From contig JAPUIV010000037.1 in assembly GCA_027296665.1 (NCBI GenBank), positions 1-12,343 of the forward strand: a DNA stretch of 12,343 nucleotides, written 5' to 3'. Source of the DNA: Acidobacteriota bacterium (GTDB lineage: Bacteria > Acidobacteriota > Polarisedimenticolia > JAPUIV01). The notes beneath the pieces were generated by a model. The model was not told where the DNA came from. It searched no databases and was given only the letters and a program-made list of their open reading frames with translations. Positions within the stretch are counted from its first letter, which is position 1, and every line of letters starts with the position of its first letter. A program made the position numbers and the translations under genes. Positions 1 to 6,534 of this stretch are shown here, piece after piece.

Positions 1-606
1 GTCCGGAACCGGAAATGGCTGGTGTCGCCCTCCGGGTTGCGGGAAGCGCTAGAGGAAAGTTCCGGTTCGAGGTACGCCCGCGGGGGCGCGGGGACCGGCC
101 GGGCCGCCGCCGGCATTGCGGTGCACCACTTGTTGCAGACCTGGGATCGATCCGATCCCGGTTGGTTTCGGACCCATTCCCGGGCCGCCGCCCGATATGG
201 AGCCTTGCAGGCCGGGGCGGCCAGCGAAAAGGTGGAGGCCATCGTCGAGGAGATCCTGGAGAGGTTCCTTGCATCCGACCTGCCCCGCCGGCTGCAAGGC
301 CTCGATCTGATCGGCCGGGAGGTCCCGATCGAGGCGCCGTTCGAGGGTCAAATGGTGCGCGGCAGCATCGATCTTCTGTATCGTCACGAACAAACCATCG
401 TCGTGGCCGATTTCAAGACCGACGAGTGCGCGCCGGGAAAGGAAGCCCGGCTTCTGGACAAATATGAGGATCAGTTGATGGCCTATGCCCGCGCCGTGCA
501 GCGGGCGAACCGGCTGGCCGTCCTTCCCGCCCGGGAGATCTGGTCGATTCGCACGGGGCGCATCGCCCGCCATCCCGGCACCGGCCAGGCCGAAAGGAGT
601 CATTGA
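1..606 (+). CDS. AddA/RecB-like helicase-nuclease, C-terminal nuclease domain (5' partial)
   Basis: The reading frame is open to the left edge, so only about the last 201 residues are visible. They carry the hallmarks of a RecB-family PD-(D/E)XK nuclease: a His pair in a G-I-A-V-H-H-L-L motif (bases 124-129), the metal-binding Asp of G-S-I-D-L-L (370), the D-F-K-T core (Asp 409, Lys 415) and a Q-L-M-A-Y motif (Gln 472, Tyr 484). In known families this domain sits at the C-terminus of UvrD-type helicases such as AddA and RecB, which resect double-strand breaks for RecA-dependent repair in the cytoplasm. All catalytic residues are present, so the nuclease is probably active. The helicase half lies outside the window, so AddA, RecB or a stand-alone RecB-type nuclease cannot be told apart. 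The stop codon TGA (604-606) overlaps the next gene's ATG by one base, which suggests translational coupling. Confidence 0.85.
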   Translation, partial: VRNRKWLVSPSGLREALEESSGSRYARGGAGTGRAAAGIAVHHLLQTWDRSDPGWFRTHSRAAARYGALQAGAASEKVEAIVEEILERFLASDLPRRLQGLDLIGREVPIEAPFEGQMVRGSIDLLYRHEQTIVVADFKTDECAPGKEARLLDKYEDQLMAYARAVQRANRLAVLPAREIWSIRTGRIARHPGTGQAERSH

Positions 607-1325
607 TGCAGTGTCGGAAATGCGGCTTCTGGCTTCCCGAACCGACCCCCGAGAGCTGTCCCCAGTGCAACCATCCTTTCCATTCCGGAGACGACAGAAG
701 CGGGCCGGCGTGGGAAAGCCGCTCCTCGGGAATCGATCTCGAGGCGATGCTGGCGACCGTCAAGGGCGTTCTCTTCCAGCCCGCGGCGACCTTCCGGTCG
801 ATGCGCCGCGAGGGAGGAATGGGCGGACCCCTTCTGTTCGCGGTGATCCTGGGGACCATCTCCGGCTGGTTCGGCCTTCTCTGGCAAGGATTCATCCAGA
901 GTCTTGGTTTTCTCTCGGAAGGGGTGGGAGATCAGTGGCTGATCGGGTACATCGGACTGATGGTCATTGCGGTCCTGATGCCCGGTTTCGTGTTGATCGG
1001 CGCCTTCGTCTCGTCGGCATTCTGGCATGTCTCTCTGTTCCTGGTGGGCGGGGCCAGGAAGAGTTTCGAGACCACCTTCCGGGTCACCGCATACGTATCA
1101 GGCGCCACCAACCTCTTCCAGATCATTCCGTTCTGCGGTGGATTCATCGGCGGCTTCTGGTATCTGGTCGCCATGATCATCGGAGTGCGCGAGGCGCACG
1201 AGATCTCCACCGGCAGGGCGGTCCTGGCGATCCTGCTGCCCATCATTCTCTGTTGCGCCTGCTTCCTGGTGGTCTGGATCTTTTTCCTGGGACCGGTGAT
1301 CATCAATGCGATCCAGGAGATGTGA
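606..1325 (+). CDS. Zinc-ribbon plus Yip1-type integral membrane protein
   Basis: This 239-aa protein opens with a zinc ribbon (C3-x2-C6 and C18-x2-C21), followed by a polar linker and an amphipathic stretch around residues 45-70 (L-F-Q-P-A-A-T-F) that is typical at the start of bacterial Yip1 domains. Four to five hydrophobic segments follow (roughly 75-95, 112-135, 138-150, 165-195 and 205-235). The Yip1-like pattern A-Y-V-S-G-A-T-N-L-F then I-G-V-R-E-A-H is clear. ATG at 606 is preferred over the TTG at 603 because AGGAG at 595-599 sits six bases upstream. Bacterial Yip1 proteins are inner-membrane proteins of unknown role; the zinc ribbon may mediate protein contacts. It follows the nuclease gene with a 1-bp overlap and precedes the next gene by 6 bp, so it lies inside an operon. 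Family assignment is fairly secure; function is not known. Confidence 0.85.
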   Translation: MQCRKCGFWLPEPTPESCPQCNHPFHSGDDRSGPAWESRSSGIDLEAMLATVKGVLFQPAATFRSMRREGGMGGPLLFAVILGTISGWFGLLWQGFIQSLGFLSEGVGDQWLIGYIGLMVIAVLMPGFVLIGAFVSSAFWHVSLFLVGGARKSFETTFRVTAYVSGATNLFQIIPFCGGFIGGFWYLVAMIIGVREAHEISTGRAVLAILLPIILCCACFLVVWIFFLGPVIINAIQEM

Positions 1326-1331
1326 GAAGCA

Positions 1332-1742
1332 ATGAGGATCTACCTGGCGAATCCCGATTCCGGCACCGCGATCCATGAACCGATCTGGGGCTGGATCGGC
1401 CTGGCCGCCCTCGCGGTTCCGTTCTGGTTGCCGCTGGAGCGGCTCGGTTTGCTCGCCTGCCCCCTCAAGGGAGCGACCGGCATCCTCTGCTTTCTGTGCG
1501 GCGGCACCCGCAGTTTCTGGGCCGCCGCCCATCTCGATTTTGTCTCCGCCTGGAACTTCAATCCCCTGGGGCTCCTTCTGTTCGGGGTCCTCCTCCTGTA
1601 TCTTCCCTATGCGCTGGGATCGATCGCCTTCCGCTGGCCGCGCCCGCGCCTCCGGCTGGAGTCGGGTGGGGAAAGGGCCGTGCTCAGATCCCTGATCGCG
1701 GGCGGCATCGGCGCCAACTGGATCTATTTGCTGCTGCGCTGA
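1332..1742 (+). CDS. DUF2752 family small membrane protein
   Basis: This 136-aa protein has hydrophobic segments at about residues 19-40, 62-75, 78-98 and 118-135. The DUF2752 signature is present: a C-P pair at residue 43, then T-G-I-L-C-F-L-C-G-G-T-R (C53-x2-C56) and an F-N-P-L-G segment near 76-80. DUF2752 proteins are short inner-membrane proteins with conserved cysteines and no established biochemical role; they are often encoded near other small membrane proteins. Here the gene starts 6 bp after the Yip1-type gene and ends 13 bp before the DNA polymerase gene, so all are probably co-transcribed. The cysteine pair could bind metal or take part in redox chemistry, but this is inference. 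The upstream GAGAAG is only a fair ribosome binding site, as expected for a gene read through from its neighbour. Confidence 0.85.
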   Translation: MRIYLANPDSGTAIHEPIWGWIGLAALAVPFWLPLERLGLLACPLKGATGILCFLCGGTRSFWAAAHLDFVSAWNFNPLGLLLFGVLLLYLPYALGSIAFRWPRPRLRLESGGERAVLRSLIAGGIGANWIYLLLR

Positions 1743-1755
1743 TTCGAGGAGAAAG

Positions 1756-4014
1756 ATGTCCGACCGGAAGAAGGAGAGCGCCGATGACCTCGCGCTCGCC
1801 TTCCAGAAAAACCGCATCCTGTTCGGCCATGATCCCAGCCCGGGCCTTCTCGCCTTCGAGATCGAAGGGACCGATTCGGTACGGGTGTACCGGCGGGAGA
1901 AGGGGAAAACGGTCTCCTCGGTGGAACCGCTCCGGCCCTTCATCCTTCTGGAGAGGAAGGAATTGCTGGCCGGCTGGGCAGGCGAGGCCGAGGTCGAGCC
2001 GATGGAAGGGGAAGGGGCTTTCCGGCATATCGCCATCCTTCCCGACACCGCCGCCCTCGACTCGTTCCGCAAGCATCTGGTGCAGAAGACGGGCCGGACC
2101 GCCACCGCTCCCGGCGCCCCCTACCTCTACCTGAGCGACCGGGTTCATCAGTTCCTGCTGCTCACCGGCAAGACCAGTTTCCTCGGAATGCGGTTCCCCG
2201 ATCTGAAGAGATTGCAGCTCGACATCGAGACCTACACCGGCGAGGGATTCGATTTTCCCAACCCGGCCCGCCCCTCCGACCGGATCATCGCCATCGCCCT
2301 CTCCGACAGCGACGGATGGGAGGAGCTGCTTTCCGGGAAAGAGATGCGGGAATCGGAGCTCCTGGAGACGATGGTGAAGCGGATCCGGGAGCGGGATCCC
2401 GATGTCATCGAGGGACACAACCTGTTCCGTTTCGACCTGGAATATATCGAGAAACGGGCGCGGCGGCACGGCGTGAAACTCGCCCTCGGCCGGGACGGAT
2501 CGATCCTGCGCGGGCACGGCTCCCGCCTGCAGGTGGCGGAGCGGACCATAACCTATCGCAAGTACGAGATCGCCGGGCGCCAGATCGTCGATACCTGGAT
2601 CCTGGCCCAGCATTATGACGTCGCCACGCGATCGTTGCCGGGATTCGGCCTCAAGGATGTGGCCCGGCATCTCGGAGTGGCGCCGGAGGGCCGCACCTAC
2701 ATTCCCGGCTCCCGCATCAGCCATTACTTCGACCACGATCCGGACAAGCTGTTCCTGTACGCCATGGACGACGTGCGGGAGACCCGAGCGCTCGGGGCGA
2801 TCTTTTCCCCCGGTTATTTCACCCAGGCGCAGATCTTTCCGTACGGCTACCAGAACGTCGTCCTCAGGGGGAACGCCACCAAGATCAATTCCCTGTTCAT
2901 GCGGGAATATCTGCATCGCCGGCATGCGATCCCGCGGCCCTGGATGGTGGGGCGGGAGATCACCGGCGGCTACACCGATATCCGCGATCCGGGCATCCGC
3001 AAACACGTTCTGAACTGCGACATCACCTCGCTCTATCCGTCGATCATGATGACCTTCGAGTTCTTTCCCGCCAAGGACAAGCTCGGAGTCTTGCCGGTGC
3101 TTCTGAAAGACCTCACGGAGTTCCGGGTCCAGGCGAAGCATGCGGCGAAGGCCTGCCCGGCCGGGGACCGGCGGGTCACGCTGGAGTCTTTGCAGTCGAC
3201 CTTCAAGATCCTGATCAACTCGTTTTACGGATACCTGGGGTTTTCCCAGGGACATTTCAATGATTACGAAGCGGCGAACCAGGTGACCTCGAAGGGGCGG
3301 GAACTGATCCAGGAGATCGTCGGGAACCTGGAGAGGGAGGGAGCGCAGATCCTGGAGGTCGACACCGACGGCATCTACTTCGTTCCTCCGGACGGCATCC
3401 GGACCGCCGCCGCGGAGGAAAAATTGATGGTGCGGATCTCGAAGAGCCTGCCGGAGGGGATCCGCCTCGAGCTGGCCGGCCGCTACAAGGGGATGTTCAA
3501 CTACAAGAAGAAAAACTACGTGCTGCTGGATGAAGAGGGCAGGCTGATCGTGAAGGGATCCGGGCTGCGGTCCCGCGGCCTCGAGCGGTTCCAGAGGGAA
3601 TGGATGAACGGGATGTTCCACCTCCTGCTCAAGAACAAACGGAAAAAGATCCCGGAACTCCTGGAACGGTACCGGCAGGATCTCGAAAACCACGCCCTGC
3701 CGGTCGAGATGTTCATGAAGACGGAGACCCTGCAGGACTCCCTGGAAAACTACCGGGAGAAGGTAAAGGCGAAGCGGCGTAACGCGGCGGCCCCATATGA
3801 ACTGGCGATCCGGTCGGACCGTTCCTATCAGGCGGGAGACCAGGTATCGTATTATGTCACCGGAACCGCCGCGCGGCTGAAGGTGCACGAGAACTGCAAA
3901 CTTGCCTCGGAATACGATGCGGACCGACCCGATGAAAACATTGCTTACTACCAGGCGAAACTGAAGGAGCTGTACAAGCGGTTCCAGCCCTGGATTGAAG
4001 GAGAAAAAAGGTGA
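1756..4014 (+). CDS. Family B DNA polymerase with 3'-5' proofreading exonuclease
   Basis: A complete 752-aa family B (Pol II-like) DNA polymerase. The exonuclease domain carries Exo I (D156-I-E158), Exo II (N222 to F226-D227) and Exo III (Y335-A-M-D-D339), so proofreading should work. The polymerase domain has motif A (D422-I-T-S-L-Y-P-S-I), motif B (K484-x3-N488-S-F-Y-G), motif C (D536-T-D538-G) and the K-K-N-Y element near 585-588. All catalytic carboxylates are intact. Motif C reads DTDG rather than the usual DTDS, and the segment between motifs A and B is only 62 residues, shorter than in replicative family B enzymes such as RB69 gp43. AGGAG at 1747-1751 supports the ATG. Bacterial family B polymerases act in repair and translesion synthesis; the AddA/RecB-like gene upstream fits a repair role. 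It is not close enough to E. coli Pol II for me to apply polB, and no mobile-element genes are beside it. Confidence 0.95.
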   Translation: MSDRKKESADDLALAFQKNRILFGHDPSPGLLAFEIEGTDSVRVYRREKGKTVSSVEPLRPFILLERKELLAGWAGEAEVEPMEGEGAFRHIAILPDTAALDSFRKHLVQKTGRTATAPGAPYLYLSDRVHQFLLLTGKTSFLGMRFPDLKRLQLDIETYTGEGFDFPNPARPSDRIIAIALSDSDGWEELLSGKEMRESELLETMVKRIRERDPDVIEGHNLFRFDLEYIEKRARRHGVKLALGRDGSILRGHGSRLQVAERTITYRKYEIAGRQIVDTWILAQHYDVATRSLPGFGLKDVARHLGVAPEGRTYIPGSRISHYFDHDPDKLFLYAMDDVRETRALGAIFSPGYFTQAQIFPYGYQNVVLRGNATKINSLFMREYLHRRHAIPRPWMVGREITGGYTDIRDPGIRKHVLNCDITSLYPSIMMTFEFFPAKDKLGVLPVLLKDLTEFRVQAKHAAKACPAGDRRVTLESLQSTFKILINSFYGYLGFSQGHFNDYEAANQVTSKGRELIQEIVGNLEREGAQILEVDTDGIYFVPPDGIRTAAAEEKLMVRISKSLPEGIRLELAGRYKGMFNYKKKNYVLLDEEGRLIVKGSGLRSRGLERFQREWMNGMFHLLLKNKRKKIPELLERYRQDLENHALPVEMFMKTETLQDSLENYREKVKAKRRNAAAPYELAIRSDRSYQAGDQVSYYVTGTAARLKVHENCKLASEYDADRPDENIAYYQAKLKELYKRFQPWIEGEKR

Positions 4015-4916
4015 TACCGATCGGAGCAAAACGTTCTTTCGGCCTTTTACGCGCCGCGCTCATTCCCCTGTTCCTGGCCGGCGGGGCGGTTCTACTCGGT
4101 TGCGGGGGCGGGGGGGTGGAGGAAGAAGAGTTGCCTCCAGGGATCGCCCAGATGGGGGAGACCCCGGCCGGAGCGGTGCTCCTGGACTCCATCCGGGCGC
4201 ACGGCGGGTGGTCCGCCTGGTCGAAAAAGGAGAGCGTCGAGTACGAGTCCGAGTTGACATCCTACAATCCGGATGGATCGCCGGGAATAGCCGCCGGTGA
4301 AATCGTTCGGTTAATGATGACCGGCCGGATCCGGGGCAGGGTGGATCGGCAGCAACAGGATGTCATTCTGGCCTACAACGGCCATGTCGGGTGGGTGACC
4401 CGGGACAGCGGCACCCGGCCCGACCTCCAGATGCAGGGGGCGGCCCAGGCCTACGTCCAGAGGATTCACTGGGTGTTTCGGTTGCCGTTCAATCTGGTCG
4501 GGGTGGATGTTCGTCTCGGGGATGACGGTTCGGAAAATGGGATGCGCAAGATCCGCATCCAGTTTCCAGTCGGAATGGGGGTGCTGGAGAACGATTGGAG
4601 CCAGATCTACATCGACGAGAAGACCCACCTGATCCGGGAACTCTTCATGAACTCCGCCAAGGGCCGAAGCTGGATGGAATTCGATGACTACCGGGAGGTG
4701 GAGGGGATCCTGCTTCCCCACCGCCGCCGCGTGTACAAGGTTACGGGGAAGTGGGACAAGGGGATCCTGACGCACGAGATCAAGATCCTGAAGGTGAAAT
4801 TCAATCAGCCTCTGGAGGACACCATGTTCGATCCACCGGAGGCCTTCCCCAGGCAGCAAGCACCGCCGCCGGGCTTCCCGGCCCAGCAACCGCCGCCGGT
4901 GCCATCCAGTTCCTGA
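4011..4916 (+). CDS. Predicted lipoprotein, LolA-like/outer-membrane lipoprotein-sorting type
   Basis: This 301-aa protein begins with a lipoprotein signal peptide: positive residues K7, R8 and R14, a hydrophobic core at 15-29, and lipobox L-L-G-C with the lipidated Cys at 31, followed by a glycine run and an acidic patch. The body (about 55-275) is beta-rich. A H-G-G-W-S-A-W motif near 64-70 and later elements I-D-E-K-T-H (201-206) and F-D-D-Y-R-E-V-E-G-I (224-233) resemble LolA/LppX-fold lipoproteins that hold lipids or apolar ligands. The C-terminus (275-301) is rich in Pro and Gln. The start is GTG at 4011, overlapping the polymerase stop as GTGA, with AAGGAG at 3998-4003 seven bases upstream; coupling to the polymerase gene is likely. 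The lipoprotein call is firm; the LolA-like fold is inference from sequence appearance. No terminator is evident in the 31 bases that follow. Confidence 0.85.
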   Translation: MIPIGAKRSFGLLRAALIPLFLAGGAVLLGCGGGGVEEEELPPGIAQMGETPAGAVLLDSIRAHGGWSAWSKKESVEYESELTSYNPDGSPGIAAGEIVRLMMTGRIRGRVDRQQQDVILAYNGHVGWVTRDSGTRPDLQMQGAAQAYVQRIHWVFRLPFNLVGVDVRLGDDGSENGMRKIRIQFPVGMGVLENDWSQIYIDEKTHLIRELFMNSAKGRSWMEFDDYREVEGILLPHRRRVYKVTGKWDKGILTHEIKILKVKFNQPLEDTMFDPPEAFPRQQAPPPGFPAQQPPPVPSSS

Positions 4917-4947
4917 AGGGTGGTTCCAAAGTTCGGGGGGAGAGGGG

Positions 4948-5229
4948 TCAGGTGGCGGCCGATTCGGTCGGGGCCGGCTTCTCAGCGGGGGGGGTGGGGG
5001 CCGGTTTCGGGGAAGCGGCCTTTTCCGCTGCCTTACGCCGCTTTTCCAGGCGCGCCGAGATCCGATTAAACGATTGCAGGCGTCGCTGTGCCCGCTTGAG
5101 CCGCTTCCGGGTGGAACGGTGTTTCTTGAGATCGGCCTTCCGGTCGATGCCGCCCAGGGCCTTTGCGACCCTGTCGATCCTCTCCTGCAAGGCCTTGAGG
5201 ATTTCGTCCGTGCTGGTGCTTTGGTTCAT
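4948..5229 (-). CDS. Small basic helical protein with Pro/Ala-rich tail (hypothetical)
   Basis: This 93-aa product has two parts. Residues 1-70 are predicted helical and strongly charged, with Lys/Arg-rich heptad-like stretches (D-R-K-A-D-L-K-K-H, then R-K-R-L-K-R-A-Q-R-R-L), suggesting a coiled coil or nucleic-acid-binding helix pair. Residues 72-93 are a flexible Pro/Ala/Lys tail. There is no signal peptide and no cysteine. I do not recognise the family. Support for a real gene comes from its protein-like composition and a good sigma70-like promoter at 5255-5284, with transcription expected to begin about 20 bases before ATG. AGGA lies ten bases upstream of the ATG, a weak ribosome binding site. 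It converges on the lipoprotein gene and diverges from the DUF1028 gene. Longer open frames on the plus strand overlap it (4751-5365 and 5074-5703) but look like non-coding shadow frames. Confidence 0.6.
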   Translation of the reverse strand: MNQSTSTDEILKALQERIDRVAKALGGIDRKADLKKHRSTRKRLKRAQRRLQSFNRISARLEKRRKAAEKAASPKPAPTPPAEKPAPTESAAT

Positions 5230-5254
5230 CTTGATCCCATCCTGGCAAACCCCA

Positions 5255-5284
5255 ATCCTACCTCTTTGGCACCCTCCCCGTCAA
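5255..5284 (-). promoter_or_regulatory. Sigma70-like promoter for the small basic protein gene
   Basis: On the minus strand TTGACG (5284-5279) is followed after 18 bases by TAGGAT (5260-5255). These match the -35 and -10 consensus at 5 of 6 and 4 of 6 positions. Transcription would start near 5248, giving a leader of about 19 bases before ATG at 5229. Prediction only. Confidence 0.45.
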
Positions 5285-5304
5285 GGCTCCGGATCTCCTC
5301 GGGC

Positions 5305-5335
5305 TCCACACCGGCAGGTCGGTTCATTGTATACT
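5305..5335 (+). promoter_or_regulatory. Weak promoter candidate for the DUF1028-TPR gene
   Basis: TATACT at 5330-5335 is a good -10 hexamer (5 of 6 to TATAAT) about 58 bases before the chosen ATG. The best -35 match is poor: TCCACA at 5305-5310 with a 19-base spacer. The AT-richer patch here stands out in GC-rich DNA, and a promoter is needed because the gene upstream faces away. Confidence 0.3.
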
Positions 5336-5380
5336 GCGGGGAAACCGGAAGGATCAATACGGTAGTCGATTTCCATGGGA

Positions 5381-5386
5381 AAGGAA
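5381..5386 (+). promoter_or_regulatory. Ribosome binding site deciding the DUF1028 start
   Basis: AAGGAA lies six bases before ATG at 5393. The in-frame upstream ATG at 5375 has no comparable site, and starting there would put six extra residues before an otherwise well-formed signal peptide. The 5393 start is therefore preferred. Confidence 0.6.
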
Positions 5387-5392
5387 CTCGCC

Positions 5393-6496
5393 ATGAAAAG
5401 AAATATCCTTCTTCCGATGATTGCCGCCCTTGTCTTCTTGATGCCGGCCGGCCCGGCATCTGCCGCCGACACGCAGACGGGGACCTTCTCGATCGTCGCC
5501 TTCGACGCGGGGACCGGCGAGCTCGGCGTGGCGGTCCAGTCGCGCGCCTTCAATGTCGGCCAGTCGGTTCCCTGGGCCGAGGCCGGGGTCGGGGCGTTGG
5601 CCACCCAGGCCAGCACCAACGAATCGTTCGGGCCCAGCGGCCTGGATCTGCTGCGCGCCGGCAAATCGGCCGGGGAGACGCTGGAATCGCTTCTCGCCCA
5701 TGACGAGGGCAGGGAGAACCGGCAGGTCGGCGTGGTCGATGCCGCCGGCCGGAGCGCCAGCCATACCGGGAAGAAGTGCCTCGACTGGGCCGGAAACATC
5801 ACCGGCGACGGCTACTCGATCCAGGGGAACATCCTCGCGGGAGCCGGGGTGGTACAGGCGATGCGGAAGGCCTACCTGGAGACGGACGGGGAGATGGCGA
5901 TCCGGTTAATAGCCGCCTTGTTCGCGGCCCAGGAGGCCGGGGGGGATCGGCGCGGCATGCAGTCGGCCGCCCTGCTGGTGGTCCGCCCGAGCGAGAAATA
6001 TCCAGAGTATCGCCACCGCTACGTTGATCTAAGAGTTGATGATCATCCGCAACCAATCCGCGAACTCGACCGGATCTACCGGATCTCGGAGGGGACCGAC
6101 ATGGCCGAGGCGCATACCCGTTACGCCGAGGAGTATCGGGCCGCCGGCAAGACCGTGGAGATGGAGAGAGAACTCGGGTGGCTGGCGGAATCGATCCGGC
6201 GGGCCATCGAGGCCGAGAAACCGAACCCCTCCACCCTGAACGGCCTGGCCTGGAGCATCGCCTCCTACGGCATCCATCTGGAGGATGCGCTGCGGGCGGT
6301 GAGTCTCGCCGCGCGGTTGGAGCCCGATAGCTGGGAGATCCTCGACACCATGGCGGAGGTACATTTCCGCATGGGGGATCGGGAAAAGGCGGTGGAGGTG
6401 GAGCGGAAAGCGGCCGCCATGGCCCCGGATGTCACCTACCTGAAGGAGCAGATCGAACGTTTCGAGAAAGAGGAGATCCCCGCCCGGAAACCCTGA
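5393..6496 (+). CDS. Secreted DUF1028 domain protein with C-terminal TPR region
   Basis: This 367-aa protein begins with a Sec signal peptide (K2, R3, hydrophobic core 5-20, likely cleavage at A-S-A24|A25). Residues 31-215 form a DUF1028 domain, seen in T-F-S-I-V-A-F-D near 31-38, G-E-L-G-V-A-V at 42-48, V-P-W-A-E-A-G-V-G-A near 59-69 and A-T-Q-A at 70-73. DUF1028 has an Ntn-hydrolase-like fold; its substrate is not established. Residues 280-345 contain helical TPR-like repeats (A-L-R-A-V-S-L-A, then A-E-V-H-F-R-M-G-D), a protein-protein interaction module. The likely location is the periplasm or outside the cell. The gene stands alone, with a divergent gene upstream and a convergent one downstream. 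DUF1028 is clear; hydrolase activity is inference, since the signal peptide and short linker would have to be removed to expose an N-terminal nucleophile such as T31. Confidence 0.9.
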   Translation: MKRNILLPMIAALVFLMPAGPASAADTQTGTFSIVAFDAGTGELGVAVQSRAFNVGQSVPWAEAGVGALATQASTNESFGPSGLDLLRAGKSAGETLESLLAHDEGRENRQVGVVDAAGRSASHTGKKCLDWAGNITGDGYSIQGNILAGAGVVQAMRKAYLETDGEMAIRLIAALFAAQEAGGDRRGMQSAALLVVRPSEKYPEYRHRYVDLRVDDHPQPIRELDRIYRISEGTDMAEAHTRYAEEYRAAGKTVEMERELGWLAESIRRAIEAEKPNPSTLNGLAWSIASYGIHLEDALRAVSLAARLEPDSWEILDTMAEVHFRMGDREKAVEVERKAAAMAPDVTYLKEQIERFEKEEIPARKP

Positions 6497-6534
6497 CCAG
6501 CGTGGGGTTCCCGATCCAGGTTTTCAGGTCAGGG
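6491..6534. repeat. Inverted repeat across the two convergent stop codons
   Basis: CCCTGACC (6491-6498) and GGTCAGGG (6527-6534) are perfect 8-base complements separated by 28 bases. The left arm contains the TGA stop of the DUF1028 gene and the right arm the TGA stop of the VKOR-DsbA gene on the other strand. A small GGG/CCC pairing lies inside the loop (6504-6512). There is no T-run, so an ordinary intrinsic terminator is not shown; it may be a weak bidirectional stop structure or chance. Confidence 0.35.

Noticed and set aside
1756..4014. Casposon or phage origin for the family B polymerase
   Set aside because: No cas1-like integrase, terminal inverted repeats, phage structural genes or protein-primed polymerase inserts were seen, and base composition matches the neighbours. 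It looks chromosomal.
1684..4029. A 781-aa open frame on the minus strand opposite the DNA polymerase gene
   Set aside because: It mirrors the polymerase codons, is rich in Arg, Gly, Pro and Asp, has no recognisable domain, and the opposite strand encodes an enzyme with every catalytic motif intact. Long antisense frames are common in GC-rich DNA.
4917..4947. Terminator in the gap between the lipoprotein gene and the small basic gene
   Set aside because: The 31 bases are G-rich on the plus strand but form no convincing stem and have no T-run.
4751..5703. Two overlapping plus-strand open frames (4751-5365 and 5074-5703) over the lipoprotein end, the small basic gene and the DUF1028 start
   Set aside because: Neither has a ribosome binding site or recognisable domain, both overlap well-supported coding sequence in other frames, and their translations look like random GC-rich sequence.
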